Below, in pieces: positions 23,780 through 30,272 of a stretch of 33,742 nucleotides of DNA (positions are counted from its first letter, which is position 1; every line of letters begins with the position of its first letter). The DNA is from an uncultured Eubacteriales bacterium (lineage in GTDB: Bacteria > Bacillota > Clostridia > Oscillospirales > CAG-272), in assembly GCA_900544985.1 (NCBI GenBank), contig UQXK01000015.1:1-33742 (forward strand). Direction: 5' to 3'. Position numbers and translations under genes: made by a program. The notes under the pieces are model-generated. The model was not told where the DNA came from. It ran no database searches and saw only the letters and a list, made by a program, of their open reading frames with translations.

Positions 23780-24709
23780 TTATAATCTTATCACGGAAAT
23801 CTCGCTTTTCAATCTTGCTATATCCTCCGCGCGCGGCGGTTTTGTACCCTCTGTAAGGCAAGCGGCAGTTCCGCATGAGACAGCATTTAAAAGACATTCG
23901 GAAAAACTTTTCCCACTCGCAAAGGCAAACAGGAACCCTGCAATACTGCTGTCCCCCGCGCCTATCGTGGAAAGAGCGTCTATTTTCGGAACAGATGCAT
24001 AAAAATCTCCGTCACCGCACGAAAGCACCGCTCCGAGCGAACCTAGGCTGACCATTACATTTTCAACTCCGCTTTCGCGTATTTTTTTCGCAGCGGAAAC
24101 GGCGTCATGCGCTCCGTTTACTTCACCTTTGCAAAAAGCGACAATCTCTTCGTCATTCGGTTTTATAAGCCACGGCTTTATTTTTTCTATATCTTGCGGG
24201 GTGAAAGAACTGCTGTCCACTATAAGTTTTGCGCCGCTCTTCTTTATATTATGAAGAAGAGGAATGACAAATTCCGAGTCGATTCCGTCCGGAAGTCTGC
24301 CCGCAAAAACAAAAAGAGTATCTTTAAAACATTTTTCCGAAGCACTTTCAAAAATTTCACCGACCGCTTCTTTTCCGGGGGCAAAATCGTCAAAACTTAT
24401 TCTTGTCTCTTTGCCGTTTTGCGGATGTATCGTTATATTTTCTCTGATTCTTCCTTCCACATAAAAAGGAAAATAATTTATACCGCTTTTGTTTATTTCG
24501 CTTTCAAAATCATCGGCGTTCTGACGTCCGAGAATCACAAAAGAATCGCTTTTCATGCCCTGCGCCGCCAGTGCACGGGCGACATTTATTCCCTTTCCAC
24601 CGGCGTCGCGAATACACGAAAGCATATGATTTTCGCGTTCCGGCAGAAAAGATTCTATTCCGCAATGTACGTCAAAAGCAGGATTTATTGTTACAGTTAC
24701 GATATTCAT
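23780..24709 (-). CDS. PfkB-family sugar kinase (1-phosphofructokinase/tagatose-6-phosphate kinase-like)
   Basis: Ribokinase-fold kinase of about 309 residues. Opening NIVTVTINPAFDVH, the sugar-binding signature AGGKGINVARALAAQG, and the C-terminal PfkB signature STIGAGDSSIAGFLFAFASG with the catalytic aspartate. The TVTINPAFD start and GGKGINVAR place it in the 1-phosphofructokinase (FruK)/tagatose-6-phosphate kinase (LacC) subgroup; the exact sugar phosphate is not readable, and no PTS or DeoR gene adjoins. ATG 24709 has GAGG ten bases upstream. An inverted repeat spans its promoter region. Confidence 0.88.
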   Translation of the reverse strand: MNIVTVTINPAFDVHCGIESFLPERENHMLSCIRDAGGKGINVARALAAQGMKSDSFVILGRQNADDFESEINKSGINYFPFYVEGRIRENITIHPQNGKETRISFDDFAPGKEAVGEIFESASEKCFKDTLFVFAGRLPDGIDSEFVIPLLHNIKKSGAKLIVDSSSFTPQDIEKIKPWLIKPNDEEIVAFCKGEVNGAHDAVSAAKKIRESGVENVMVSLGSLGAVLSCGDGDFYASVPKIDALSTIGAGDSSIAGFLFAFASGKSFSECLLNAVSCGTAACLTEGTKPPRAEDIARLKSEISVIRL

Positions 24710-24744
24710 ATCGTTCAAGCCTCTGTGTTCGAGAAAGTTTTATT

Positions 24745-24782
24745 CAAATGTATAAAACGGATTTTATGATATTATACATTTG
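24745..24782 (-). promoter_or_regulatory. Inverted repeat around the candidate -10 of the PfkB-family kinase
   Basis: CAAATGTATA (24745-24754) and its exact complement (24773-24782), 18-base spacer. A minus-strand TATAAT lies within the right part (24771-24776); no good -35 is seen. No U-run follows, so an operator is more likely than a terminator. Confidence 0.45.
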
Positions 24783-24799
24783 TATCAATTGAAAATTAT

Positions 24800-25387
24800 T
24801 TATTTTGATATTCTTTGAAGATATATAAGTATTACTATGATCTGCGCGGGAGCGCCGACAACATAGAACATCCAAAGATTGTACTTTAAAAAGCTCAGTA
24901 CGACCGCGGTTATAAAAGTCCATAGAAAAACAGACCATATTATCGTTTTCACGAGCAGCGGCACCCATTCTCTGCCCATACGAAGGATTGCAAGAGCCGA
25001 AAACGGAATAGCCCATATAAATGCCCGCCAAAAATTTTTTCCGAGTATTGTATTTCCGTAAATAAACAGCGATGTTGCGACAAGCCAAACGATTACGACG
25101 GCGAGCAAACATACAACTATATTATTTATCATCATTTTCTTGCTTTGTATTTTCTGTTTTAATTGTCCGTCCCCCTTGGAAACGAGAAAGTCAAGCGTTA
25201 CCCCGTAGAAATCACACAGTTCGCAAAGCACATTGATATCTGGCAAAGTATCTCCGTGCTCCCAGCGCGAGACCGCTTTATCGGAATAATCCAAACGGGA
25301 GGCAAGCTCCGCCTGGGTTATACCTTTCTTCTTTCTGAGCATGACAAGATTCTCTGCAATTATAGGTTTTACATCTTTTGTTATCAT
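24800..25387 (-). CDS. XRE-family regulator with membrane C-terminus
   Basis: A 195-residue protein. Residues 10-62 form a Cro/C1-type helix-turn-helix (LVMLRKKKGITQAELASRLD, SDKAVSRWEHGDTLPDINVL, LCDFYGVTLDFLVSKGD). After a lysine-rich linker come about four hydrophobic segments (NIVVCLLAVVIVWLVATSLF, FIWAIPFSALAIL, IIWSVFLWTFITAVVLSFL, APAQIIVILIYL). Membrane-tethered XRE regulators are common in Clostridia; the signal sensed is unknown. No ribosome binding site precedes the ATG at 25387, and the -10 element is only nine bases away, so the mRNA is probably leaderless. It is divergent from the envelope cluster at 25607. Confidence 0.88.
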   Translation of the reverse strand: MITKDVKPIIAENLVMLRKKKGITQAELASRLDYSDKAVSRWEHGDTLPDINVLCELCDFYGVTLDFLVSKGDGQLKQKIQSKKMMINNIVVCLLAVVIVWLVATSLFIYGNTILGKNFWRAFIWAIPFSALAILRMGREWVPLLVKTIIWSVFLWTFITAVVLSFLKYNLWMFYVVGAPAQIIVILIYLQRISK

Positions 25388-25396
25388 ATCGATAAA

Positions 25397-25425
25397 ATTA
25401 TAACGCTTTTTTGCTCTAAAATCAA
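25397..25425 (-). promoter_or_regulatory. Promoter of the XRE regulator, leaderless transcript predicted
   Basis: Minus strand TTGATT (25420-25425), 17-bp spacer, TATAAT (25397-25402). The start is predicted near 25390, three bases before the ATG. Confidence 0.7.
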
Positions 25426-25469
25426 CATTTTATACGTAAATTCTCAAATTCCACAAATTGTAGAGTGCG

Positions 25470-25500
25470 TTTCTCATGTATGTAGAATCTTTTTCTCATG
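25470..25500. promoter_or_regulatory. Direct repeat TTTCTCATG x2 between divergent genes
   Basis: TTTCTCATG at 25470-25478 and 25492-25500, spaced 22 bases (two helical turns); a third TTCTCA lies at 25441. It sits between the XRE promoter and the acyltransferase promoter. Possible regulator binding sites. Confidence 0.35.
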
Positions 25501-25538
25501 CTCTTTTATCTTTATACAGCCGTGCTTATAAAAGTCCT

Positions 25539-25566
25539 TTGAATTTTTTTCATTTTATGGTAACAT
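25539..25566 (+). promoter_or_regulatory. Promoter of the acyltransferase-glycosyltransferase cluster
   Basis: TTGAAT (25539-25544), 16-bp spacer, TAACAT (25561-25566) with TGg extended -10, about 40 bases upstream of the first start codon. Confidence 0.5.
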
Positions 25567-25606
25567 ATTGACGTCGGAAAAATTAAAAAGGAGCATCACC
25601 TTTAAA

Positions 25607-26386
25607 ATGAAAAAAAGAGTTGTATATTATACAGATCCGTTAAACGATGATTTTTCCGGTGTAGGAGAAAGACCCAAAGTCGAAATAGGCGGAAATTATC
25701 CTTATATAAGAAAAAACATTTTTTATAAAATTGCCGCATTTATTGTTTATCGCGTTTTCGTAACGCCTTTCGCATACTTCTTCTGCAAATTGAAATTCAG
25801 AATAAAAATCGAGGGGCGGGAGAAATTAAAACCGTTTAAAAAAGACGGATTTTATATGTACGGGAATCACACGCAGATTCCGGGGGACGGATTTATCCCC
25901 AATATAATAACGTTCCCCCAAAAAACTCACATCATTGTATCTCCCGATAATGTGGCTCTGCGCGGAACAAGAACGCTGATGATGATGCTCGGAGCAATGC
26001 CTACTCCGACAAATTTGAAGGGATTCGGCGCTTTCGAAAAGGCTGTCGCACAAAGAACAAAAGAAAAATGCGCGATAGTCGTCTACCCCGAAGCCCACAT
26101 TTGGCCGTATTACACGGGGATAAGACCGTTTGTTTCCACACCTTTCCGCTACCCTGCCAAGGACGGAAAAGCGGCTTTTGCTTTCACCGTGACATACCGT
26201 TCATCAAAAAAAGGAAAACCGAGAATAGTCGTATATATAGACGGACCTTTTTACAGCGATGCGGAAAACGCAAGAGCAAGAGAAAAAGCCCTGCGCAATA
26301 AAGTTTATGACGCAATGTGCGCAAGAGCTTACACGGAAGATAACTATACATTTGTAGAATATATCAAAAAGGAGGAAGAGAGTTGA
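25607..26386 (+). CDS. PlsC-like acyltransferase, first of two paralogues
   Basis: A 259-residue membrane-associated acyltransferase of the lysophosphatidate acyltransferase superfamily. A hydrophobic N-terminal segment (FYKIAAFIVYRVFVTPFAYFF) is followed by motif I, here GNHTQIPGD, with five rather than four residues between His and Asp. Motif III is VVYPEAHIW (glutamate kept). It shares YPEA..W....RP and TYRxSxKK with the product at 27231. Start: ATG 25607 begins the conserved MKKRVVYYTDP; GGAG is 13 bases upstream, inside a short AAAGG/CCTTT hairpin. The last bases overlap the GT8 start. The acyl acceptor is unknown and could be a glycolipid made by neighbouring enzymes. Confidence 0.83.
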   Translation: MKKRVVYYTDPLNDDFSGVGERPKVEIGGNYPYIRKNIFYKIAAFIVYRVFVTPFAYFFCKLKFRIKIEGREKLKPFKKDGFYMYGNHTQIPGDGFIPNIITFPQKTHIIVSPDNVALRGTRTLMMMLGAMPTPTNLKGFGAFEKAVAQRTKEKCAIVVYPEAHIWPYYTGIRPFVSTPFRYPAKDGKAAFAFTVTYRSSKKGKPRIVVYIDGPFYSDAENARAREKALRNKVYDAMCARAYTEDNYTFVEYIKKEEES

Positions 26387-27216
26387 TCTCCCTTTTATAT
26401 TGCGGCAATAATAAAATTTTCAAAGGACTTTTAATATCCGTCGTCTCGATTGCAAAAAACACAAAAGATCCCCTTGACGTTCACATAATGACGATGGATC
26501 TCCAAAATAAAAATCCGTCGTTTATTCCGTTAAGCAAAGACTCCGCGGAATATATAGAGACGGTTATAAAACGCGAAAACAGCGAAAGCCGCGTCACTCT
26601 TCACGACGCAACGGAGCTTTTCCTTTCGGAAATGGAAGAATCCCCCAATATGGACTCGTTCTACACGCCATATTCTCTTTTGAGACTCTTTTCCGACAAG
26701 ATAGCGGATTTTCCGGACAGAGTGATTTATCTTGATACGGATACCGCGGCAAAAGGCGATATCGCGCCGCTTTTCAACTTCGACCTTCGCGGATGCGAAT
26801 TTGCGGGAACGCGCGATTACCTCGGTAAATTTTTTATAAATCCCAGATACATCAATTCCGGCGTCCTCGTTCTCGACATAAAAAAAATACGCGAAACCGG
26901 ATTTTTTAAAAAGGTAAGAGAATTCTGCGCGACAAAAAAGACGCATTTTCCCGACCAGGACGCGATAAATTCCGTCGCAAAAAAGAAAAGATTTTTCCCG
27001 CGTTGTTATAACGAACAGCGGAGAATGAAAAAAGGCACAGTCATACGCCATTTTTCAAAAACACTCAGACTCTTCCCTTATTTCCACACGCTGAATATAA
27101 AACCGTGGGATATAGACAAAATACACGAAAAATACAAAACTTACGATTTCGACGAAGTAATATACGAATGTCTCTCACTTGCAAAATCTTTCGAAAATGA
27201 GACAGAAAAAATCTAA
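26383..27216 (+). CDS. Glycosyltransferase family 8
   Basis: A 277-residue GT-A glycosyltransferase using a nucleotide-sugar. The DxD metal site is VIYLDTDTAAKGD with D118-T-D120, followed by YINSGVLVLDIKKIR, the invariant GT8 N-S-G block, DQDAIN, and a C-terminal HFSKTLRLF...IKPW matching the HF..KPW element. All essential parts are present. The start is TTG at 26383, overlapping the preceding stop (TTGA) with GGAGG seven bases upstream, so translation is coupled to the acyltransferase. Donor and acceptor are unknown; GT8 members often transfer glucose or galactose to envelope glycans. Confidence 0.88.
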   Translation: MISLLYCGNNKIFKGLLISVVSIAKNTKDPLDVHIMTMDLQNKNPSFIPLSKDSAEYIETVIKRENSESRVTLHDATELFLSEMEESPNMDSFYTPYSLLRLFSDKIADFPDRVIYLDTDTAAKGDIAPLFNFDLRGCEFAGTRDYLGKFFINPRYINSGVLVLDIKKIRETGFFKKVREFCATKKTHFPDQDAINSVAKKKRFFPRCYNEQRRMKKGTVIRHFSKTLRLFPYFHTLNIKPWDIDKIHEKYKTYDFDEVIYECLSLAKSFENETEKI

Positions 27217-27230
27217 AAGGTGATTTATCG

Positions 27231-28031
27231 ATGACAAGAAAAGAAGTTCTACTTGCCATAGAGGAATGTGAAAAAAACGGAAAGTTCGACGAACACGTCG
27301 ACCCGATTCCGAAAGAACTCACGATTCCCGTGACAGAGGATTATCACTATCCGAATAAACGCACGGCAAAAGAAAAGATAAAATACTTTTTTGAAAAGAT
27401 ATTTATCGTAAAGCCGTTCACCGTATATCAAAACAAATGTTGCTTAAAAACGAGAGTCTTCGGCAGAAAAAACCTTAAAGGTTTAAAGGCAGCCGTTTTA
27501 ACGTGCAATCATGTGGCAAAATTCGATTGCCTTGCGGTAAAACACGGAGCAAAAGGACACAAAACATATGTTGTCGCCGCCCCTTTCAACAATATGAAAG
27601 GCTTTCTCGGAGAAATGATGCGCGCGGGCGATATGCTCCCGATGAACACGACGATGCACGGCACAGTCGCCTTCAACAAAATGGTGGAAGATGTAATAAA
27701 GGTAAAAAAATCATTTCTTCTTGTCTACCCCGAGGCTTCTATGTGGTGGCATTATGAAAAACCGCGTCCGTACAAAGACGGAGCTTTTTACATCGCCGCA
27801 AAATACGGCGTTCCCGTCGTCCCGCAGTTCATAACTTACAGAGACAGCGGAAAGAAAGACGGCGAAGGAATACCGATATATTATTTTGATCTTCACATCT
27901 GCGAGCCCGTCTATCCGAAAGAAGAATTTTCAAAATCTGAAAACATAGAATATTTAAAAAATTCCGCATTCGAAGCCTGCAAAAACATTTATGAAAATGT
28001 CTACGGCAAAAAGTTATCATACGCGAAATAA
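27231..28031 (+). CDS. PlsC-like acyltransferase, second paralogue
   Basis: A 266-residue relative of the first acyltransferase with a 60-residue N-terminal extension rich in charges and no strong transmembrane helix before motif I. Motif I is canonical HX4D: CNHVAKFD. Motif II-like PFNNMKGFLGEMMRAGDMLPM, and motif III LVYPEASMWWHYEKPRPYKD with the catalytic-pocket glutamate. It lies 14 bp after GT8 with AAAGGTGA upstream of the ATG. Probably adds a second acyl chain or acts on a related acceptor, which is inference. Confidence 0.83.
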   Translation: MTRKEVLLAIEECEKNGKFDEHVDPIPKELTIPVTEDYHYPNKRTAKEKIKYFFEKIFIVKPFTVYQNKCCLKTRVFGRKNLKGLKAAVLTCNHVAKFDCLAVKHGAKGHKTYVVAAPFNNMKGFLGEMMRAGDMLPMNTTMHGTVAFNKMVEDVIKVKKSFLLVYPEASMWWHYEKPRPYKDGAFYIAAKYGVPVVPQFITYRDSGKKDGEGIPIYYFDLHICEPVYPKEEFSKSENIEYLKNSAFEACKNIYENVYGKKLSYAK

Positions 28032-28064
28032 ACATTATCTTCAAAACATACGAAAGGTCCATAT

Positions 28065-29312
28065 ATGAAAAAAATATCCGTTATCGTTCCGTTTTTCAAC
28101 AGCAGAAAAACGCTCGACCGTTGCCTTAACAGCATACTTGCCCAAACATACAAAAATTTCGAACTTATCGCCGTAAACGACGGTTCGACAGATAATTCGC
28201 TTGAAATCGTATCTTCTTATGCCCAAAAAGACAACCGTATAAAAATCGTAAACAAGGCTCACAAAGGGGTTTCTTCCGCAAGAAATAAAGCGCTCGAAAT
28301 AGCCACGGGAGACCTTATACAGTTTGTGGACGCAGACGACGATATAGAGCCTGATATGTTCGAAACAGCTGTTTCTCTCATGGAGGAAACAGGCGCGGAC
28401 ATCGTCGTATGCAACCATGACCACCCGTGTATAATGAACTACTTCGGTGACAGCGTGCTCGATTTCACGGATAAGAAAAACATATGGAGATTTTATCAGA
28501 ATACTTTTGCAGGCGTCGTTCCGTGGAACAAACTCTACAAAAGAGAGATAATAACTGAAAAATTCGACGAAGAAATAAGTTTTACGGAAGACGACGTTTT
28601 CTGTCTTTCCAATATGGCAAATGCAAAAAAGATAGCCGGCACATCAAAAGTTCTTTATCACTATTTTGTTGCTCCTCCCACAACGAATCCCGATGAGCTT
28701 TCATGCATAAACAAAATGGCAAAGGCAAAGGATTTCTGGCAGACGAAAAACACATTCTGGTATATGCGCGACAAGCTCCTTCCCAAAACCAAAGAGATAG
28801 CAAAAAGACGCCTGCCCCGCGAATACGCGGAAGATATCGTATATACGAGGATTTTCGACTTTATGCCGTGGGAAATAGTTATACTCGGCTCTCTTGATGT
28901 GGACAGATACGGTCTTGTAAAAGAGATGCAGAACATATTCCGCGAAAAAGATTTCAAAAAGAGTCTTGCTCTTAAAGAAAAATACGGCGTATATTTTAAA
29001 GAGCTTCTTCCTCTCGAACAGGATATAATGGTAGAGAAATTTATAGATATGTCGCTCTTTGCGATAAAAGATATAAACACAACGGGAAAGGCGCTTCGTC
29101 CATATTATGTGGTGCTCGATATATTCGCAAAAATGTTTATATCCGCCGATGAAGATTGCGACACTCTCGATTTTGTCGCAAAAGCGGCAAAAGAAATGGA
29201 AATTGCCCACAGCGAAGAGGCGAAGTATGCGCTTTCGGTAATCGAAAGATTCAATATTGCAAAAGAGGATTTTCCGCTTTCCGTTGCGGACGCTTCCCTT
29301 GTGACCGCATGA
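28065..29312 (+). CDS. Glycosyltransferase family 2
   Basis: A 415-residue protein with an N-terminal GT2 catalytic domain (residues 1 to about 230): ISVIVPFFNSRKTLDRCLNS, VNDGSTDNS, the DxD-type stretch FVDADDDIEPD near residue 95, and an ED catalytic pair in FTEDDVFCL. The C-terminal 180 residues are helical and not recognised. No transmembrane helices, so it works on the cytoplasmic face. AAAGG lies seven bases before the ATG; the gap to the acyltransferase is 33 bp. Last gene of the cluster, followed by a terminator. Confidence 0.88.
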   Translation: MKKISVIVPFFNSRKTLDRCLNSILAQTYKNFELIAVNDGSTDNSLEIVSSYAQKDNRIKIVNKAHKGVSSARNKALEIATGDLIQFVDADDDIEPDMFETAVSLMEETGADIVVCNHDHPCIMNYFGDSVLDFTDKKNIWRFYQNTFAGVVPWNKLYKREIITEKFDEEISFTEDDVFCLSNMANAKKIAGTSKVLYHYFVAPPTTNPDELSCINKMAKAKDFWQTKNTFWYMRDKLLPKTKEIAKRRLPREYAEDIVYTRIFDFMPWEIVILGSLDVDRYGLVKEMQNIFREKDFKKSLALKEKYGVYFKELLPLEQDIMVEKFIDMSLFAIKDINTTGKALRPYYVVLDIFAKMFISADEDCDTLDFVAKAAKEMEIAHSEEAKYALSVIERFNIAKEDFPLSVADASLVTA

Positions 29313-29350
29313 TATTAAAATCGGAGCAAAGCATAAAAGCAAACTTGATC

Positions 29351-29431
29351 GCGCTTTGACAAGCGCAACCACCGCCAAACAAGTTTTACACCAAAGACGT
29401 TTAGCAGGGGATTCTAAGCACCGTTTAACGC
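29351..29431 (+). repeat. Element related to that at 11.65 kb
   Basis: GCGCTT-TGAC-AAGCGC hairpin (29351-29366), then CCAAAGACGTT (29391-29401) and CACCGTTTAACG (29419-29430), which align with the element at 11651-11712. It lies between the GT2 stop and the terminator. The region 29313-29667 otherwise holds the terminator at 29482 and the marR promoter; no gene was seen. Confidence 0.4.
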
Positions 29432-29481
29432 TTGATACATATCCCCGCCTCACGGAAAATTATACAATATAATAAAATACG

Positions 29482-29512
29482 AAAAAGCGAGTCGTATACG
29501 GCTTGCTTTTTT
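29482..29512 (+). terminator. Terminator of the envelope cluster
   Basis: Stem AAAAAGCGAG (29482-29491) with CTTGCTTTTT (29502-29511), one G-U pair, an inner CGTATACG, then more T. Confidence 0.8.
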
Positions 29513-29595
29513 ATTTTCCAACATGAAATGCATAAATTCAAAACAGCGCTTTTGCGCAAAATTGTTAATAATAATTAAAATATTTTTTACCCCTA

Positions 29596-29624
29596 TTGAC
29601 TTTTTATCATGCAAGTAATAAAAT
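29596..29624 (+). promoter_or_regulatory. Promoter of the MarR-family gene
   Basis: TTGACT (29596-29601), 17-bp spacer, TAAAAT (29619-29624). A strong sigma-A-type promoter; its -10 overlaps the palindrome at 29620-29646. Confidence 0.75.
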
Positions 29625-29646
29625 ATCTCGTATCACGAGATATTTT
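29620..29646. promoter_or_regulatory. Palindromic operator of the MarR regulator
   Basis: Perfect inverted repeat AAAATATCTCG-TATCA-CGAGATATTTT, 11-bp arms, covering the -10 and predicted start. Size and place are those of a MarR autorepression site. Confidence 0.75.
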
Positions 29647-29667
29647 GCGAGTAAAGAGGCTGCGGGT

Positions 29668-30081
29668 ATGGATTACAACGATCTTTCTTCCGAACTTTTG
29701 GATATGATAATTTCATGCGCACGTCTCCCTTTTCAAAAGGTTCCCACGGAATTTTCAAAAGGAGAGACCGGCATTCTTTATTTTCTTACCGAAAACGGCG
29801 GAAATCTCTCGCCGGGAGAGCTTTGTACTCTCATGGGAATAGGGTCCGGAAGAACCGCCGACGCGCTGAAAACGCTCGAACAAAAAAGGCTTATAGAAAG
29901 ACGCTCCGATGAATACGATAAACGCAAAGTTATTGTATTCATAACGGACGACGGAAAATCGCTCATTGAAAAAAGACGCAACGAAGCAAGAGAAAAGATT
30001 GCGGAAACGCTTCTGCTTCTCGGTGACGATGACGCAAAGGAATTTATGCGCATACTCTCTAAAATAAATTCTTTCAGATAG
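29668..30081 (+). CDS. MarR-family transcriptional regulator
   Basis: About 137 residues with a winged helix: GETGILYFLTENGGNLSPGE, recognition helix region CTLMGIGSGRTADALKTLEQ, KRLIERRSDEYDKRKVIVFITDDGKSLIEKRR (wing with the DxRxxxV-like pattern), then a C-terminal dimer helix. Start ATG 29668 has GAGG eight bases upstream; the longer frame from 29596 would start inside the -35 element and is rejected. A palindrome overlaps the promoter, so autoregulation is likely. The ligand is unknown. No obvious effector gene follows; htpG starts 192 bp downstream. Confidence 0.9.
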   Translation: MDYNDLSSELLDMIISCARLPFQKVPTEFSKGETGILYFLTENGGNLSPGELCTLMGIGSGRTADALKTLEQKRLIERRSDEYDKRKVIVFITDDGKSLIEKRRNEAREKIAETLLLLGDDDAKEFMRILSKINSFR

Positions 30082-30106
30082 CGAGAATTTTACACATTTT
30101 TATAAT

Positions 30107-30183
30107 ATCTGTTTTATCCTGTCAAGCACCGCGTTTTCGGATATTCACTTGCAGGCATCACAATTTTGCGAAAACAGATTTTT
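30107..30183 (+). other. Nested stem-loop between marR and htpG
   Basis: ATCTGTTTT (30107-30115) pairs with AAAACAGAT (30171-30179). Inside, CCTGtCAAG (30118-30126) pairs with CTTGCAGG (30148-30155) with one bulge, and CCG/CGG forms an inner hairpin. A short T-run follows. It could terminate marR transcription or be a structured leader of htpG. It ends 90 bases before the htpG start. Confidence 0.45.
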
Positions 30184-30272
30184 ATGTAAAACAGCAAAAC
30201 AAAAACACCAACGACAAAGTCAAAAATGCGCCCTTACGACGCTTACATTATAAAAAAGGAAGGCATAATATT

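Noticed and set aside
29668..30272. marR and htpG as one regulated operon
   Set aside because: A 192-bp gap with a stem-loop separates them; nothing in sequence links the regulator to the chaperone.
30082..30272. CIRCE heat-shock operator upstream of htpG
   Set aside because: No TTAGCACTC-N9-GAGTGCTAA-like repeat is present.
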